Below, in pieces: positions 9,036 to 17,057 of a DNA stretch of 64,000 nucleotides (the stretch's first letter is position 1; each line of letters starts with the position of its first letter). The notes beneath the pieces are model-generated. The model saw nothing but the letters and a program-made list of their open reading frames with translations. It did not search any database and was not told where the DNA came from. The stretch is from Planctellipticum variicoloris (GTDB taxonomy: Bacteria > Planctomycetota > Planctomycetia > Planctomycetales > Planctomycetaceae), in assembly GCF_030622045.1 (NCBI RefSeq), contig NZ_CP130886.1, forward strand, positions 2,369,557-2,433,556, in the 5' to 3' direction. A program made the position numbers and the translations under genes.

Positions 9036-9713
9036 TTACTCGGCCGCCAGTTCGGCTTTCAGAGCGGCCAGTTCGGCTTCGACTTTTTCCTTCCGTTCCT
9101 GCTCGCGGAACTGGCGTTCCAGCTCTTCGGCGTCGGGGTCGCGGCCTTCCAGGCGGTCGTAGGCTTCGGACATTGCTTCCGCGCGGTCGACCCGCTTCTC
9201 CAGGCGATTGAACTGGGCGAAGGCCGAGGCGCTGTCGGCCTGGCTGAGGGCCTGCTGAATCTTGGTCGAGGACTCGGCCCGGGCGAGGCGGGCAGTGAGG
9301 AGCGTCTGCTTCTGGCGGGCCTGGCGGATCTTGTCTTCCAGATCGCGGACGGCATCCTGCAACTTGCGAGTCTCGTTTGCCTGCTTCGCATGTTCGACGC
9401 CGAGCTGCTCGGCCCGCTCGTCGGCCGCCTGCTTCTGCTGCAGGGCGGCGAAGGCCGAGGTCGAATCGCTGCGCTGGACCGCCTGGGTGGCGCGATCCTT
9501 CCACTGCTCGACTTCGCCGCGGGCCTTTTCGACCTGTTTGCGGAGCTGGATCTCGTCCGCGATGGCCCCGGCGACCCGGTTGCGGATGGTCTGCAGTTCC
9601 TCCTCCATGTCGATGATGAGCTGATGGAGCATCCGCTCAGGGTCTTCGACTTTCTCCCGAATCGTCGTGAGGCTCGACCGCATGATCAGCGTAAAATTCT
9701 GGAGCCACGTCAT
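9036..9713 (-). CDS. pspA: PspA/IM30 family membrane-maintenance protein
   Basis: This 225-residue protein is almost entirely coiled coil, the length and composition of PspA/Vipp1, ESCRT-III-like proteins that polymerise on the inner face of the cytoplasmic membrane. It starts with an amphipathic helix (WLQNFTLIMRSSL) that would insert in the bilayer. The family pattern DPERMLHQLIIDMEEEL follows, then long Ala/Gln/Glu heptads and a KAELAAE end. I chose the ATG at 9713 because the frame upstream to 9959 is Arg/Ser-rich and lies in the neighbour's 3' end. No pspF, pspB or pspC is nearby. Instead it follows a giant membrane protein, suggesting a membrane-integrity function for this run. Confidence 0.88.
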   Translation of the reverse strand: MTWLQNFTLIMRSSLTTIREKVEDPERMLHQLIIDMEEELQTIRNRVAGAIADEIQLRKQVEKARGEVEQWKDRATQAVQRSDSTSAFAALQQKQAADERAEQLGVEHAKQANETRKLQDAVRDLEDKIRQARQKQTLLTARLARAESSTKIQQALSQADSASAFAQFNRLEKRVDRAEAMSEAYDRLEGRDPDAEELERQFREQERKEKVEAELAALKAELAAE

Positions 9714-9783
9714 TTCGTCACCTTCTTCTTTCGAACGGGTTGAAACGAGACACAAGTCAACAGGAACACAGACGGCACAGACC

Positions 9784-9801
9784 GGCAGGCGGGAGCCCGC
9801 C
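9784..9801. repeat. GNRA-loop hairpin, dispersed family (copy 1)
   Basis: GGCAGGC-GGGA-GCCCGCC forms a 7-bp stem with one mismatch and a GGGA loop, followed by CTACTCC. It directly abuts the stop codon of the giant membrane-protein gene. It belongs with similar hairpins at 20332, 20382, 22899, 36654 and 38999. Confidence 0.6.
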
Positions 9802-12800
9802 CTACTCCCAGGCTTTGAGCGTGGCGGAGAGCCAGCGGACTCGCTGCAGAACGATTTCGCGGTGGTTTTCGCAGTAGGCCGCCAGACCGACGACGAGAGT
9901 TCCCATGGCGATGCCGGCGATCCACAGGACGTCGACCCGTTCCAGGCTCCCCTGGACAACCAGGCCGATGATGTCGGCGATGAGGAACGCCGTGCCGGAG
10001 TAGAGGATCGGTCGCAACTGCAGGCCGATTCCCAGCAGGCAGACGACGATCGAGGCGGCCATGAGCGTCAGGAGCGGGAGCCAGCCGCCGCCCACGATGT
10101 GGAAGGTGGGGGAGACGAGGATCGCCAGCGAGCCGGCATAGCGGAGGCCTGTCTTCCAGTTCGCGGAGAGCTGCTTTGACAGGCCTTCGACCAGGCCGAT
10201 CAGCGAGAGACCGAGGGGCATGAGGAAGAGCTGCGGATCGGACCATTTCAGTTCGGTCCAGAGGAGGACCTGGGAGAGGTTGAAGACGACCATCGACAGG
10301 ACCAGGCTGCGGCTCTCGCGTTGTTCCAGCCAGCGGAAGAAGTACCAGGCCGCGGCGGAAAAGATGATCAGGGCATTCAAGCCGACGAAGCCGAGGGATG
10401 TGACGCCCGTCCGTCCGATGGCGGCCAGCGCGACAACCGCGGGGACGTAGTAGCCGACGATCGACAGGGGATCGGCGAGGATCGCCGTCACGGGAGATCG
10501 CCGGCAGAAGGTGCCGCAGTGGGCGGTGGCGATTCCGGCGGCCATTGCGGCGATCAAGAAGGGAGTGCTGGTGACTTCAATCACGCCGAAGAGAGCGAGA
10601 TAGACGACTCCTACGGCCAGCAGGGGCCAGATCAGCCAGGCGGCTGTCTTCGATTGCTCCTGGCAGGCCCACAGGATGAGGTCGGCGGCGACGAAGACGA
10701 ACAGCGCCGCGAGGGAAATGGTCTGCAGTCCGCCGAGGGGCAGCGTGACGTTGAGCGGGATCAGGACGAAGGCGTCGATGAGCAGGAAGGCCCAGATTCC
10801 GCGGTGAAGCTTGTCCAGGTCGTCGTTGGCGGAGAACTGCCGGAGGCCGGGCAGGCGGAGGATCAGCATTTCGAGCGCGGCCAGGGCCAGCACTGGGAGG
10901 AAGGCGATGCGGTAATCCGCCAGCGTGAGACCGGTCAGCAGGGAGGCGTCGGTCAGAGACTGCAGGGCGATCACGAGACCCTGGAGCTGGACGACGAGGA
11001 TCAGCAGTTGACGCAACGCCGGCTGCTGCGATTTGTGGAGGGCGATGACGAGGCCGAGGAGCGACAGTCCGCCGGCGATGCGTGCTTCGACCGTCAACAC
11101 GGCGAGATTCGCGGCGGCGACCAGGAACAGCAGTCCCTGCGAGCAGAAGCGGATCGGAATGGCGATGGAAGGGGTGGCGTCGTCTGCGCTGCGACGAGCG
11201 ATGGACCGGCTGATCAGCACGCCGACCAGACCGCAGATCGACCAGGCCAGCGGGAGTTGCAGCGGGTCGTAGTGGCCATTCTGGAGAAGGCACATGCCGC
11301 TGCCGACAAGGCCGGTGGCACTGAGGCAACCGACGGCGGCCCATTCGACGGGGAAGCGTCGGCCGGCCGCGGCGAAGGTCCAGGTGGTGACGACCAGTCC
11401 AGCCACCCAGATTTCCACCGGCAGCACGGCCATGTGGCCCCATGCCAGGGCTGGCAGCAGGAGCGCCTGTGCGAGGGTGAGTGAGAACTCGGTAACTCGC
11501 TGCATGGGGTCGCGGAACGCGGCGACCCACGGGGAAGGGGACGCTTCACGCCACCAGCGGGCCAGGAACCAAAGTCCCGCGGAGGCAGCCGGGACGGCAA
11601 AGGCGATCATAGTGCCGGGAACTTGCAACTCGACCATCAACCGGACGGTGGCGACGAAGGCGAAGACGATGGTCAACTCGGCGAAGGCCGGGATCCGCCG
11701 CCGGCGGGTTTGCTCGGCGAGGAGCAGGAGCAGACCGCCCGCGGAGTGGGCCGCCAGCGGATGGAGCGAGATTCCCGGGACGAAGTGGCGGGCGATGCTG
11801 TAGACGGCGCCGAACAGACCGATCCACACCACTGCCAGAACCGCCGTCGATGCGGCGCTGACGATACCGGCTGGCGACATCGTCGTGTCCGCGTGGCGGC
11901 GTTCGAGCAGACGGCTGACGAGCCAGAGGCAACCGGCCGCGACGACGGGAAACAGCAGATTGGCTTCCAGGGGGAGCGGGAGTCTGCAGACGTTTGCGAG
12001 AAAGACGTGCAGTCCGAGCGAGGCGCTCATCCACGAGATCGCGGCTCCCCAGGTGACGCGATTGTCCCGCAGAATGGCGGCCAGCGAGGCCCAGAAGAGA
12101 GTGAGGACCGCGCCGACGGGAAACATGGCCTTGGGATGGGTCCACGAGGCGCAGAGCAGGATCGTCCCCAGGCCGATGGCCATCTGGCGGCAGGGATTTG
12201 CGAAGACGCGATTGCGGACCCGCACGGCGGCGATGGTCAGGCCCATCAGGAACGGGGCGTAGGTCAGGCCGTAGAATGCATACGGCAGCCGCGGTTCGTG
12301 CACCGCAGCGGCGCCGGTCTGTACGAGCTGCTTCGCCGTCTCGGCGAAGTAGCCGGGCAAACACTGGTAGCCCATCAGCAGGGCGCCGAGCATGCCCCAG
12401 ACGAACAGCTCCTGACGGGTTCGACGGGCGACCGCGGCCAGGCAGACGGCGACGAGGAGGGCTGTCGGTGGGACGGCAGACACGGAGGGGAACTGGCTGC
12501 AGGCCAGGCCGATCGCCAGGGCACACAGGCCCAGGCCGGAGACCAGCGGCAGCAGAATGTGCGTCGGCCAGGGGAAGACCAGTTCGCCGGTCCGCTGCTG
12601 GAAGACGCGTACCACGGCGTCCGTCGTCAGCAGCACGTTGACGGCGACCAGGGCGATGGCGAATCCGAGCCAGGGACGGCTGAAGTCGTCGGCGAAGTTC
12701 AGCCCGAAGACTGTCAGGAACTGGGCCGCCAGCAGCACCGAAGGAAAGAAGCCGAAGATGCGGGGCCAGCGTTGTTCCTCGGCCAGCCAGAAGACGTGGC

Positions 12801-13473
12801 GATTGACTTTGATCAGTCCGGCGGTGAAGACCGCCCACAGCGCCAGGGCGGCGACGGGAGTCAGAGCAGCCGGGACGGCAGGCGCGAGTGCTCCAGATAC
12901 GCACAGAATGAGATAAGCCACCCAGTACGCGTCGGGCACGCCTCGCAGCAGGTCGGACAGTATCCGTCGACTGGCGTATGCGGCGAAGCCGGTGTTGATG
13001 ACCAGCAGGCTGAGCAGACCGACATCGTGGACGAGCCCGCCCAGCAGTCCGGCGTCCGGCGGAGCGACCCATCTGAGCGCGAGGAATGTGAGCGGCAGCA
13101 GTCCTAGCGTCAGTCCCTGCAGTGCGGCTCCGGTCCGTCGGAGCCCGAGTCGCGTGCGGCTAATGATGCTCAGGCCATAGACGACGGCGGTGTAGGCGAT
13201 CAGGACGGCGAACTTCCAGAAGGGCGAGTAGGCGTGCCAGTGTGCGGTGACGAATTTCAGTGAGCTGCCGAGCAGGACCAGAATTCCCAGTCCGAGCATC
13301 CACTTGATGTTCCGCTCGTCGAGAAACGCCTCCAGGAACCGGAGCCCCGCGGAGGGGGGCTCGGCGACCGTCGACCGCGATGATGGCGCGGTCGCCGTCG
13401 GTCGAGGTTCGGGGGGCTCGGGGAGAAACGCAGTCTCATGGAGGGTGGCTGCCGGGGGACTGACGGTGCTCAT
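9802..13473 (-). CDS. Giant polytopic membrane protein (DUF2339-like)
   Basis: This 1,223-residue protein opens with a Pro/Ala-rich cytosolic head (residues 1-50) and a FLEAFLDERNIKWMLG segment. After that it is almost continuously hydrophobic, with what look like 30 or more membrane helices and very short loops. No ATPase, protease or sensor domain interrupts it. Size and composition recall DUF2339-type proteins, but I am not certain of the family and no biochemical role is established. It is first in a minus-strand run with pspA 88 bases downstream, so a link with envelope stress is plausible by context only. The GC-rich, low-complexity sequence gives many long spurious frames on the opposite strand. 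Confidence 0.75.
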   Translation of the reverse strand: MSTVSPPAATLHETAFLPEPPEPRPTATAPSSRSTVAEPPSAGLRFLEAFLDERNIKWMLGLGILVLLGSSLKFVTAHWHAYSPFWKFAVLIAYTAVVYGLSIISRTRLGLRRTGAALQGLTLGLLPLTFLALRWVAPPDAGLLGGLVHDVGLLSLLVINTGFAAYASRRILSDLLRGVPDAYWVAYLILCVSGALAPAVPAALTPVAALALWAVFTAGLIKVNRHVFWLAEEQRWPRIFGFFPSVLLAAQFLTVFGLNFADDFSRPWLGFAIALVAVNVLLTTDAVVRVFQQRTGELVFPWPTHILLPLVSGLGLCALAIGLACSQFPSVSAVPPTALLVAVCLAAVARRTRQELFVWGMLGALLMGYQCLPGYFAETAKQLVQTGAAAVHEPRLPYAFYGLTYAPFLMGLTIAAVRVRNRVFANPCRQMAIGLGTILLCASWTHPKAMFPVGAVLTLFWASLAAILRDNRVTWGAAISWMSASLGLHVFLANVCRLPLPLEANLLFPVVAAGCLWLVSRLLERRHADTTMSPAGIVSAASTAVLAVVWIGLFGAVYSIARHFVPGISLHPLAAHSAGGLLLLLAEQTRRRRIPAFAELTIVFAFVATVRLMVELQVPGTMIAFAVPAASAGLWFLARWWREASPSPWVAAFRDPMQRVTEFSLTLAQALLLPALAWGHMAVLPVEIWVAGLVVTTWTFAAAGRRFPVEWAAVGCLSATGLVGSGMCLLQNGHYDPLQLPLAWSICGLVGVLISRSIARRSADDATPSIAIPIRFCSQGLLFLVAAANLAVLTVEARIAGGLSLLGLVIALHKSQQPALRQLLILVVQLQGLVIALQSLTDASLLTGLTLADYRIAFLPVLALAALEMLILRLPGLRQFSANDDLDKLHRGIWAFLLIDAFVLIPLNVTLPLGGLQTISLAALFVFVAADLILWACQEQSKTAAWLIWPLLAVGVVYLALFGVIEVTSTPFLIAAMAAGIATAHCGTFCRRSPVTAILADPLSIVGYYVPAVVALAAIGRTGVTSLGFVGLNALIIFSAAAWYFFRWLEQRESRSLVLSMVVFNLSQVLLWTELKWSDPQLFLMPLGLSLIGLVEGLSKQLSANWKTGLRYAGSLAILVSPTFHIVGGGWLPLLTLMAASIVVCLLGIGLQLRPILYSGTAFLIADIIGLVVQGSLERVDVLWIAGIAMGTLVVGLAAYCENHREIVLQRVRWLSATLKAWE

Positions 13474-13632
13474 ATCGTGCTCCTGTCCGCGGGGAAATCA
13501 GGCCGTCGTCGGCCCTCGCGGGGAGCTGCATAACAAATGCGATGCCGGAGGCATTCAGAAAACCGTCCAAGTTTGCAACGCACTGCGGCTCAAGAGTTTA
13601 TGTCGGGCGGAGAGGGTTGGTCGCGACTTGCC

Positions 13633-13664
13633 TGCAGTGATCGGACTGCAGAGCAATTGCAGTG
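13633..13664. promoter_or_regulatory. TGCAGT palindrome cluster upstream of NTPase gene
   Basis: TGCAGT (13633) and ACTGCA (13645-13650) form an inverted repeat with a 6-base spacer. They are followed by the perfect palindrome GCAATTGC (13653-13660) and another TGCAGTG (13658-13664). Three half-sites within 32 bases, about 115 bases before the ATG, look like an operator. The factor is unknown. Confidence 0.35.
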
Positions 13665-13734
13665 CTGGAGCTGCACCGGGCGGGGCCATTGTCAGGCCGC
13701 TGGGGAGGGCGGAGTCGCGATACCGACCACTCTC

Positions 13735-13752
13735 GTCATCTGTTACGATGAC
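13735..13752. promoter_or_regulatory. Inverted repeat GTCATC-N6-GATGAC
   Basis: GTCATC (13735-13740) and GATGAC (13747-13752) flank TGTTAC, 24 bases before the NTPase start codon. It could be a repressor site or a small hairpin in the leader. The embedded TTACGAT might serve as a -10 element, but I see no matching -35. Confidence 0.3.
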
Positions 13753-13776
13753 TGAGGTCTTCCGGAAAGAGGCTCG

Positions 13777-15147
13777 ATGCACGACGACATTACCCAATAC
13801 CCCGACCGCGAGTTCCGGCGCTGGCTCAGTCAGCGGTTGATTGTGGACCGTCCACTCGACCCCGATGACCCCTTGTATGAGCCGCTGTACGATGGCGTTC
13901 CGGGAGACCCCATCGACCTGCTGTTCGAAGACATCGATCTTTCGGATCCGGAGAGTCTGAATTTCATCTCCGGGTTTCGCGGTTCCGGAAAAACGACCGA
14001 ATTGTTCCGGCTGCGCAAGCGGCTGGTGGGGCAGGGCTATTTCGTCGCTTATGCCAACGCGCTCGATTTTCTGCTGCCGTCGGAGTCGGTCGAAATCAGC
14101 GACTTTCTGCTGGTCCTGGCCGGCTCATTCAGCGAAGCGATCGAGCAGCAACTCAACGTCGATCCGGCCAGAGAGGGTTTCTGGACGCGGTTCGTTCACT
14201 TCCTGGCGAGAACCGACGTCAAGATCGACGGCTTTGAACTCAAGGCCACGGCCCCCGGCACCGACGTCGGCCTCAACTTCAAGACTTCGCTCAAACAGGT
14301 TCCTTCCTTCCGGCAGCAGTTGCGGCAGACGCTCTCGTCGCGCCTGGGCGAGCTGCGGAGCGAAGTGCGGGCGTTCTTTGAATTCGGTCGGAAGAAGATC
14401 CTCGACGCCAGGCCCGGTTGCCGGGTTGTGTTTATCTTCGATCAGCTCGAACAGTTGCGGGACACTCTCGACAGCGAGGGGCGCGTCGGCGAGAGCGTCG
14501 CCACGCTGATCGCCAATCACCGCGAGGATCTGCGGATTCCGCTAATACACATGGTGTTCACGGTTCCGCCGTGGCTGAAGTTCAAGCTCCCCGAGCTGCG
14601 CGGCATTCGCCTGCTGTACAACGTTAAACTGTGGGACAACAACGAGAAGCGGACACGCGACAAGCGGGGCTGGCAGGCGATGCGGCACGTGGTGGAGCGT
14701 CGGTTCACGCCCCCCGGCATGCTCCGTTACTTCGGTAAGCCGACCCGGTACGGCACGTACCGGCTGGCGGACGAACTGATTTTCGCTTCCGGGGGGCACT
14801 TCCGCGATCTGCTGGTGCTGCTGCGGGAGACGTTGCTGCGCGCGAGCACGCTTCCCGTCACGCCGGAAATCGTCAAGGCGGCGATCGCGGGGATGCGCGA
14901 CTCGTATCTGCCAGTTCCGCTGGCGGACGCTCAATGGCTGCACGAGATTGGCCGGCAGCGCGACTGCCTGCTCAAAGACCGCAGCCTCGAAAGCGTGCAG
15001 CGGATGACGTTCTTTCTCGATACGCACTGCGCCCTGATCCTGCGCAACGGGGAAGAGTGGTACGACGTGCATCCGCTGATTCGAGACGAAGTCGAAGAGA
15101 TCATCCGTCGCGAAACGGCGGCCACCGCGGATCGAGCTCATGGCTGA
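13777..15147 (+). CDS. P-loop NTPase, AAA+/STAND-like, with C-terminal winged helix
   Basis: This 456-residue cytosolic protein carries Walker A GFRGSGKT (66-73) and Walker B VVFIFDQLEQL (217-227). A beta-strand HMVFTVPPWL (258-267) sits in the sensor-1 position, and a GGHFRDLLVLLRETL helix (339-353) carries a sensor-2-like Arg. The last 50 residues (LILRNGEEWYDVHPLIRDEV) look like the winged helix found after ORC/STAND NTPase cores. The family is not one I can name. Its last 8 bases overlap the next gene, with the ATG inside this gene's stop region, so translation is almost certainly coupled. The partner has a TPR array, as in split signalling NTPases. An NTP-switch role in a conflict or stress pathway is inference. 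Confidence 0.85.
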   Translation: MHDDITQYPDREFRRWLSQRLIVDRPLDPDDPLYEPLYDGVPGDPIDLLFEDIDLSDPESLNFISGFRGSGKTTELFRLRKRLVGQGYFVAYANALDFLLPSESVEISDFLLVLAGSFSEAIEQQLNVDPAREGFWTRFVHFLARTDVKIDGFELKATAPGTDVGLNFKTSLKQVPSFRQQLRQTLSSRLGELRSEVRAFFEFGRKKILDARPGCRVVFIFDQLEQLRDTLDSEGRVGESVATLIANHREDLRIPLIHMVFTVPPWLKFKLPELRGIRLLYNVKLWDNNEKRTRDKRGWQAMRHVVERRFTPPGMLRYFGKPTRYGTYRLADELIFASGGHFRDLLVLLRETLLRASTLPVTPEIVKAAIAGMRDSYLPVPLADAQWLHEIGRQRDCLLKDRSLESVQRMTFFLDTHCALILRNGEEWYDVHPLIRDEVEEIIRRETAATADRAHG

Positions 15148-17047
15148 TCCAGGTGAGACGACCGATTTTTCGACGGACCGGATCGCCGGCCTCTATCACT
15201 GGGAGGAGATCGAGGGCTGGCAGATGCTGCTCCAGCATCTGGATCTGGTCGACGGGTTTGCGCTGGTGGTGGTCCTCGCCCCCGACGACTGGGCGATCGC
15301 GCTGACGCGCGAGCATCTGCAGGAGACTCTGTCGGAAGTCGGGGCGGTCGCGCGCGTCCGGTTTGATCCGATGGGCGATTCGGATCGACTGGCGGAAACG
15401 CTGCTCGCATTTGAGGCTGGCGCGGCGCGGGTTGTCTGGGTCGACGCCGACCCGACGTCCCCCGATCAGTTCGCGCAGGTTGAACTGGCCTGGCAGCAGG
15501 CGCTGTCCCGGCTGAACCGTTATCGCAATACGATTCAGTCGCGGTTCGATTGCACGCTGGCGCTTGCGCTGCCGGCGCGATTGCAGCGGACGTTGCGCGA
15601 AGCGGCTCCCGACCTGTGGTCGATCCGATCGGGCGTCTTCCGGATCGATCCGCCGGGGAGCAGCCGCGGCGGATTCGAGCTCCTTCCCATTGACGAGCGT
15701 GCCGGTCTCGATCGTGCGGAAGAGGCCGGCGATCTGGGCGATCCCGCTGTGACGCTGGCTGAAGCCGACAAACTCCGCGGCAAGCCGGGGCGTGAAGTGC
15801 TGCTGGCGAGCCTGCTGTTGCGAGCGGGGAATCAGGCCCGCAACCGTCTTGACTGGCAGACGGCGGAACGGGCTCTGCAGGAAGCGTATTCCTTACAGGA
15901 GAAGGTCGGGGGCGACCCCGATCTCCGCTGGGAGATTGCGACGGACTTCGCCAGCCTGTTGCAGAGCCTTGCCGGCTACGAGCGTGCGGAATACTACAAG
16001 CGGCGAGCACTGGAGATCAGCGAGCTACACTTTGGCCCGTCGCATCCCAAAACCGCCGTTTCACTCAATAATCTTGCTCAGCTCTTGCGTGCGACCAATC
16101 GGCTGGCGGAGGCCGAACCGCTGATGCGGCGGGCGCTGGCGATCGACGAAGAGAGTTTCGGTCCGAGTCACCCCGACATTGCGCGCGACCTCAGCAATCT
16201 GGGGATGTTGCTCCGCACGACGAACCGGCTGGCGGAGGCCGAGCCGCTGTTGAGGCGGGCGCTGGCGATCGACGAGGAGAGCGTCGGTCCCGACCATCCC
16301 GATGTGGCGATCGACCTCGTCAATCTCGGTCTGCTGTTGCGTGCGACGAACCGGCTGGCGGAGGCGGAGCCGCTGATGCGGCGGGCGCTCGAGATCGACG
16401 AGACCCGCTTCGGCCCCGAGCACCCGGAAGTGGCCATCGATCTCAACAATCTGGCGCTGATGCTGCAGGATACGAAGCGATTGTCGGAGGCCGAACCGCT
16501 GCTGCGACGCGCGCTGGCGATCGACGAGCGGTGCTTCGGCCCCTTCCATCCGAATGTTGCGATCCGGCTCAACAACCTCGCCCAGTTGCTTCAGGCGACC
16601 GATCGATTCGTGGAGGCTGAGGCGCTGATGCGGCGGACCCTGGCGATCGACGAGCAGTGCTACGGCCCGGAGCATCCCGAAGTCGCCCGCGACCTTGCCA
16701 ACCTGGGCCTGCTGCTGAGAGCGACGAACCGGCCTGCGGAGGCGGAGCCTCTGTTGCGGCGGGCGCTGGCGATCGATGAACAGAGCTTCGGCCCCGACCA
16801 TCCCAATGTCGCCACCGACCTCAGCAATCTGGCTCGGCTTCTACGTGCGACAGGCCGGCTGGTGGAGGCGGAGTCCCTGATGCGGCGGCACCTGCAGATT
16901 TTTTCCCTGTTTGGCCGCCAGAACGGTCATGAGCATCCCTATTTTCAAGCGGCCGTCCGTCATTACAGGCGAGTCCTGGATGCGATGAAGCTCAGTGAGG
17001 ACGAGATCGAGCGCCGCGTGCGCGAGGCGGCGGGCGATCCTGGATAG
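15140..17047 (+). CDS. TPR (kinesin-light-chain type) protein with novel N-terminal domain
   Basis: This 635-residue protein has no signal peptide. Residues 25-185 form an alpha/beta domain with LVVVLAPDDW (42-51), RVVWVDADP (97-105), LNRYRNTIQ (125-133) and the striking EAAPDLWSIRSGVFRID (154-170). It resembles a degenerate NTPase or partner-binding domain. Residues 225-307 hold degenerate TPR helices, then seven 42-residue units (308-601) with the pattern NL..LL..TNR..EAEPL.RRALAIDE...GP.HP. The C-terminal 34 residues are helical. It overlaps the upstream NTPase gene by 8 bases. Inference: the NTPase and this scaffold form one complex in which the TPR array senses or recruits a target. No enzymatic effector domain is visible in either protein. 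Confidence 0.85.
   Translation: MADPGETTDFSTDRIAGLYHWEEIEGWQMLLQHLDLVDGFALVVVLAPDDWAIALTREHLQETLSEVGAVARVRFDPMGDSDRLAETLLAFEAGAARVVWVDADPTSPDQFAQVELAWQQALSRLNRYRNTIQSRFDCTLALALPARLQRTLREAAPDLWSIRSGVFRIDPPGSSRGGFELLPIDERAGLDRAEEAGDLGDPAVTLAEADKLRGKPGREVLLASLLLRAGNQARNRLDWQTAERALQEAYSLQEKVGGDPDLRWEIATDFASLLQSLAGYERAEYYKRRALEISELHFGPSHPKTAVSLNNLAQLLRATNRLAEAEPLMRRALAIDEESFGPSHPDIARDLSNLGMLLRTTNRLAEAEPLLRRALAIDEESVGPDHPDVAIDLVNLGLLLRATNRLAEAEPLMRRALEIDETRFGPEHPEVAIDLNNLALMLQDTKRLSEAEPLLRRALAIDERCFGPFHPNVAIRLNNLAQLLQATDRFVEAEALMRRTLAIDEQCYGPEHPEVARDLANLGLLLRATNRPAEAEPLLRRALAIDEQSFGPDHPNVATDLSNLARLLRATGRLVEAESLMRRHLQIFSLFGRQNGHEHPYFQAAVRHYRRVLDAMKLSEDEIERRVREAAGDPG
16061..16942 (+). repeat. Seven 126-bp tandem repeats inside the TPR gene
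   Basis: Each unit encodes one 42-residue TPR. Blocks such as CTGGCGGAGGC and GGCGCTGGCGATCGACGA recur almost unchanged at the DNA level. The array could expand or contract by recombination. The first and last units are the most diverged. Confidence 0.85.
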
Positions 17048-17057
17048 GCGGCGAGCG

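Noticed and set aside
11546-13107. Two roughly 500-codon frames overlapping the giant membrane protein
   Set aside because: Both are strongly biased in Arg, Gln and Gly and lack motifs; they mirror the codon bias of the real gene.
16061-16942. Regular direct repeats as a CRISPR array
   Set aside because: The 126-bp period is in frame and encodes TPR units; there are no spacers.
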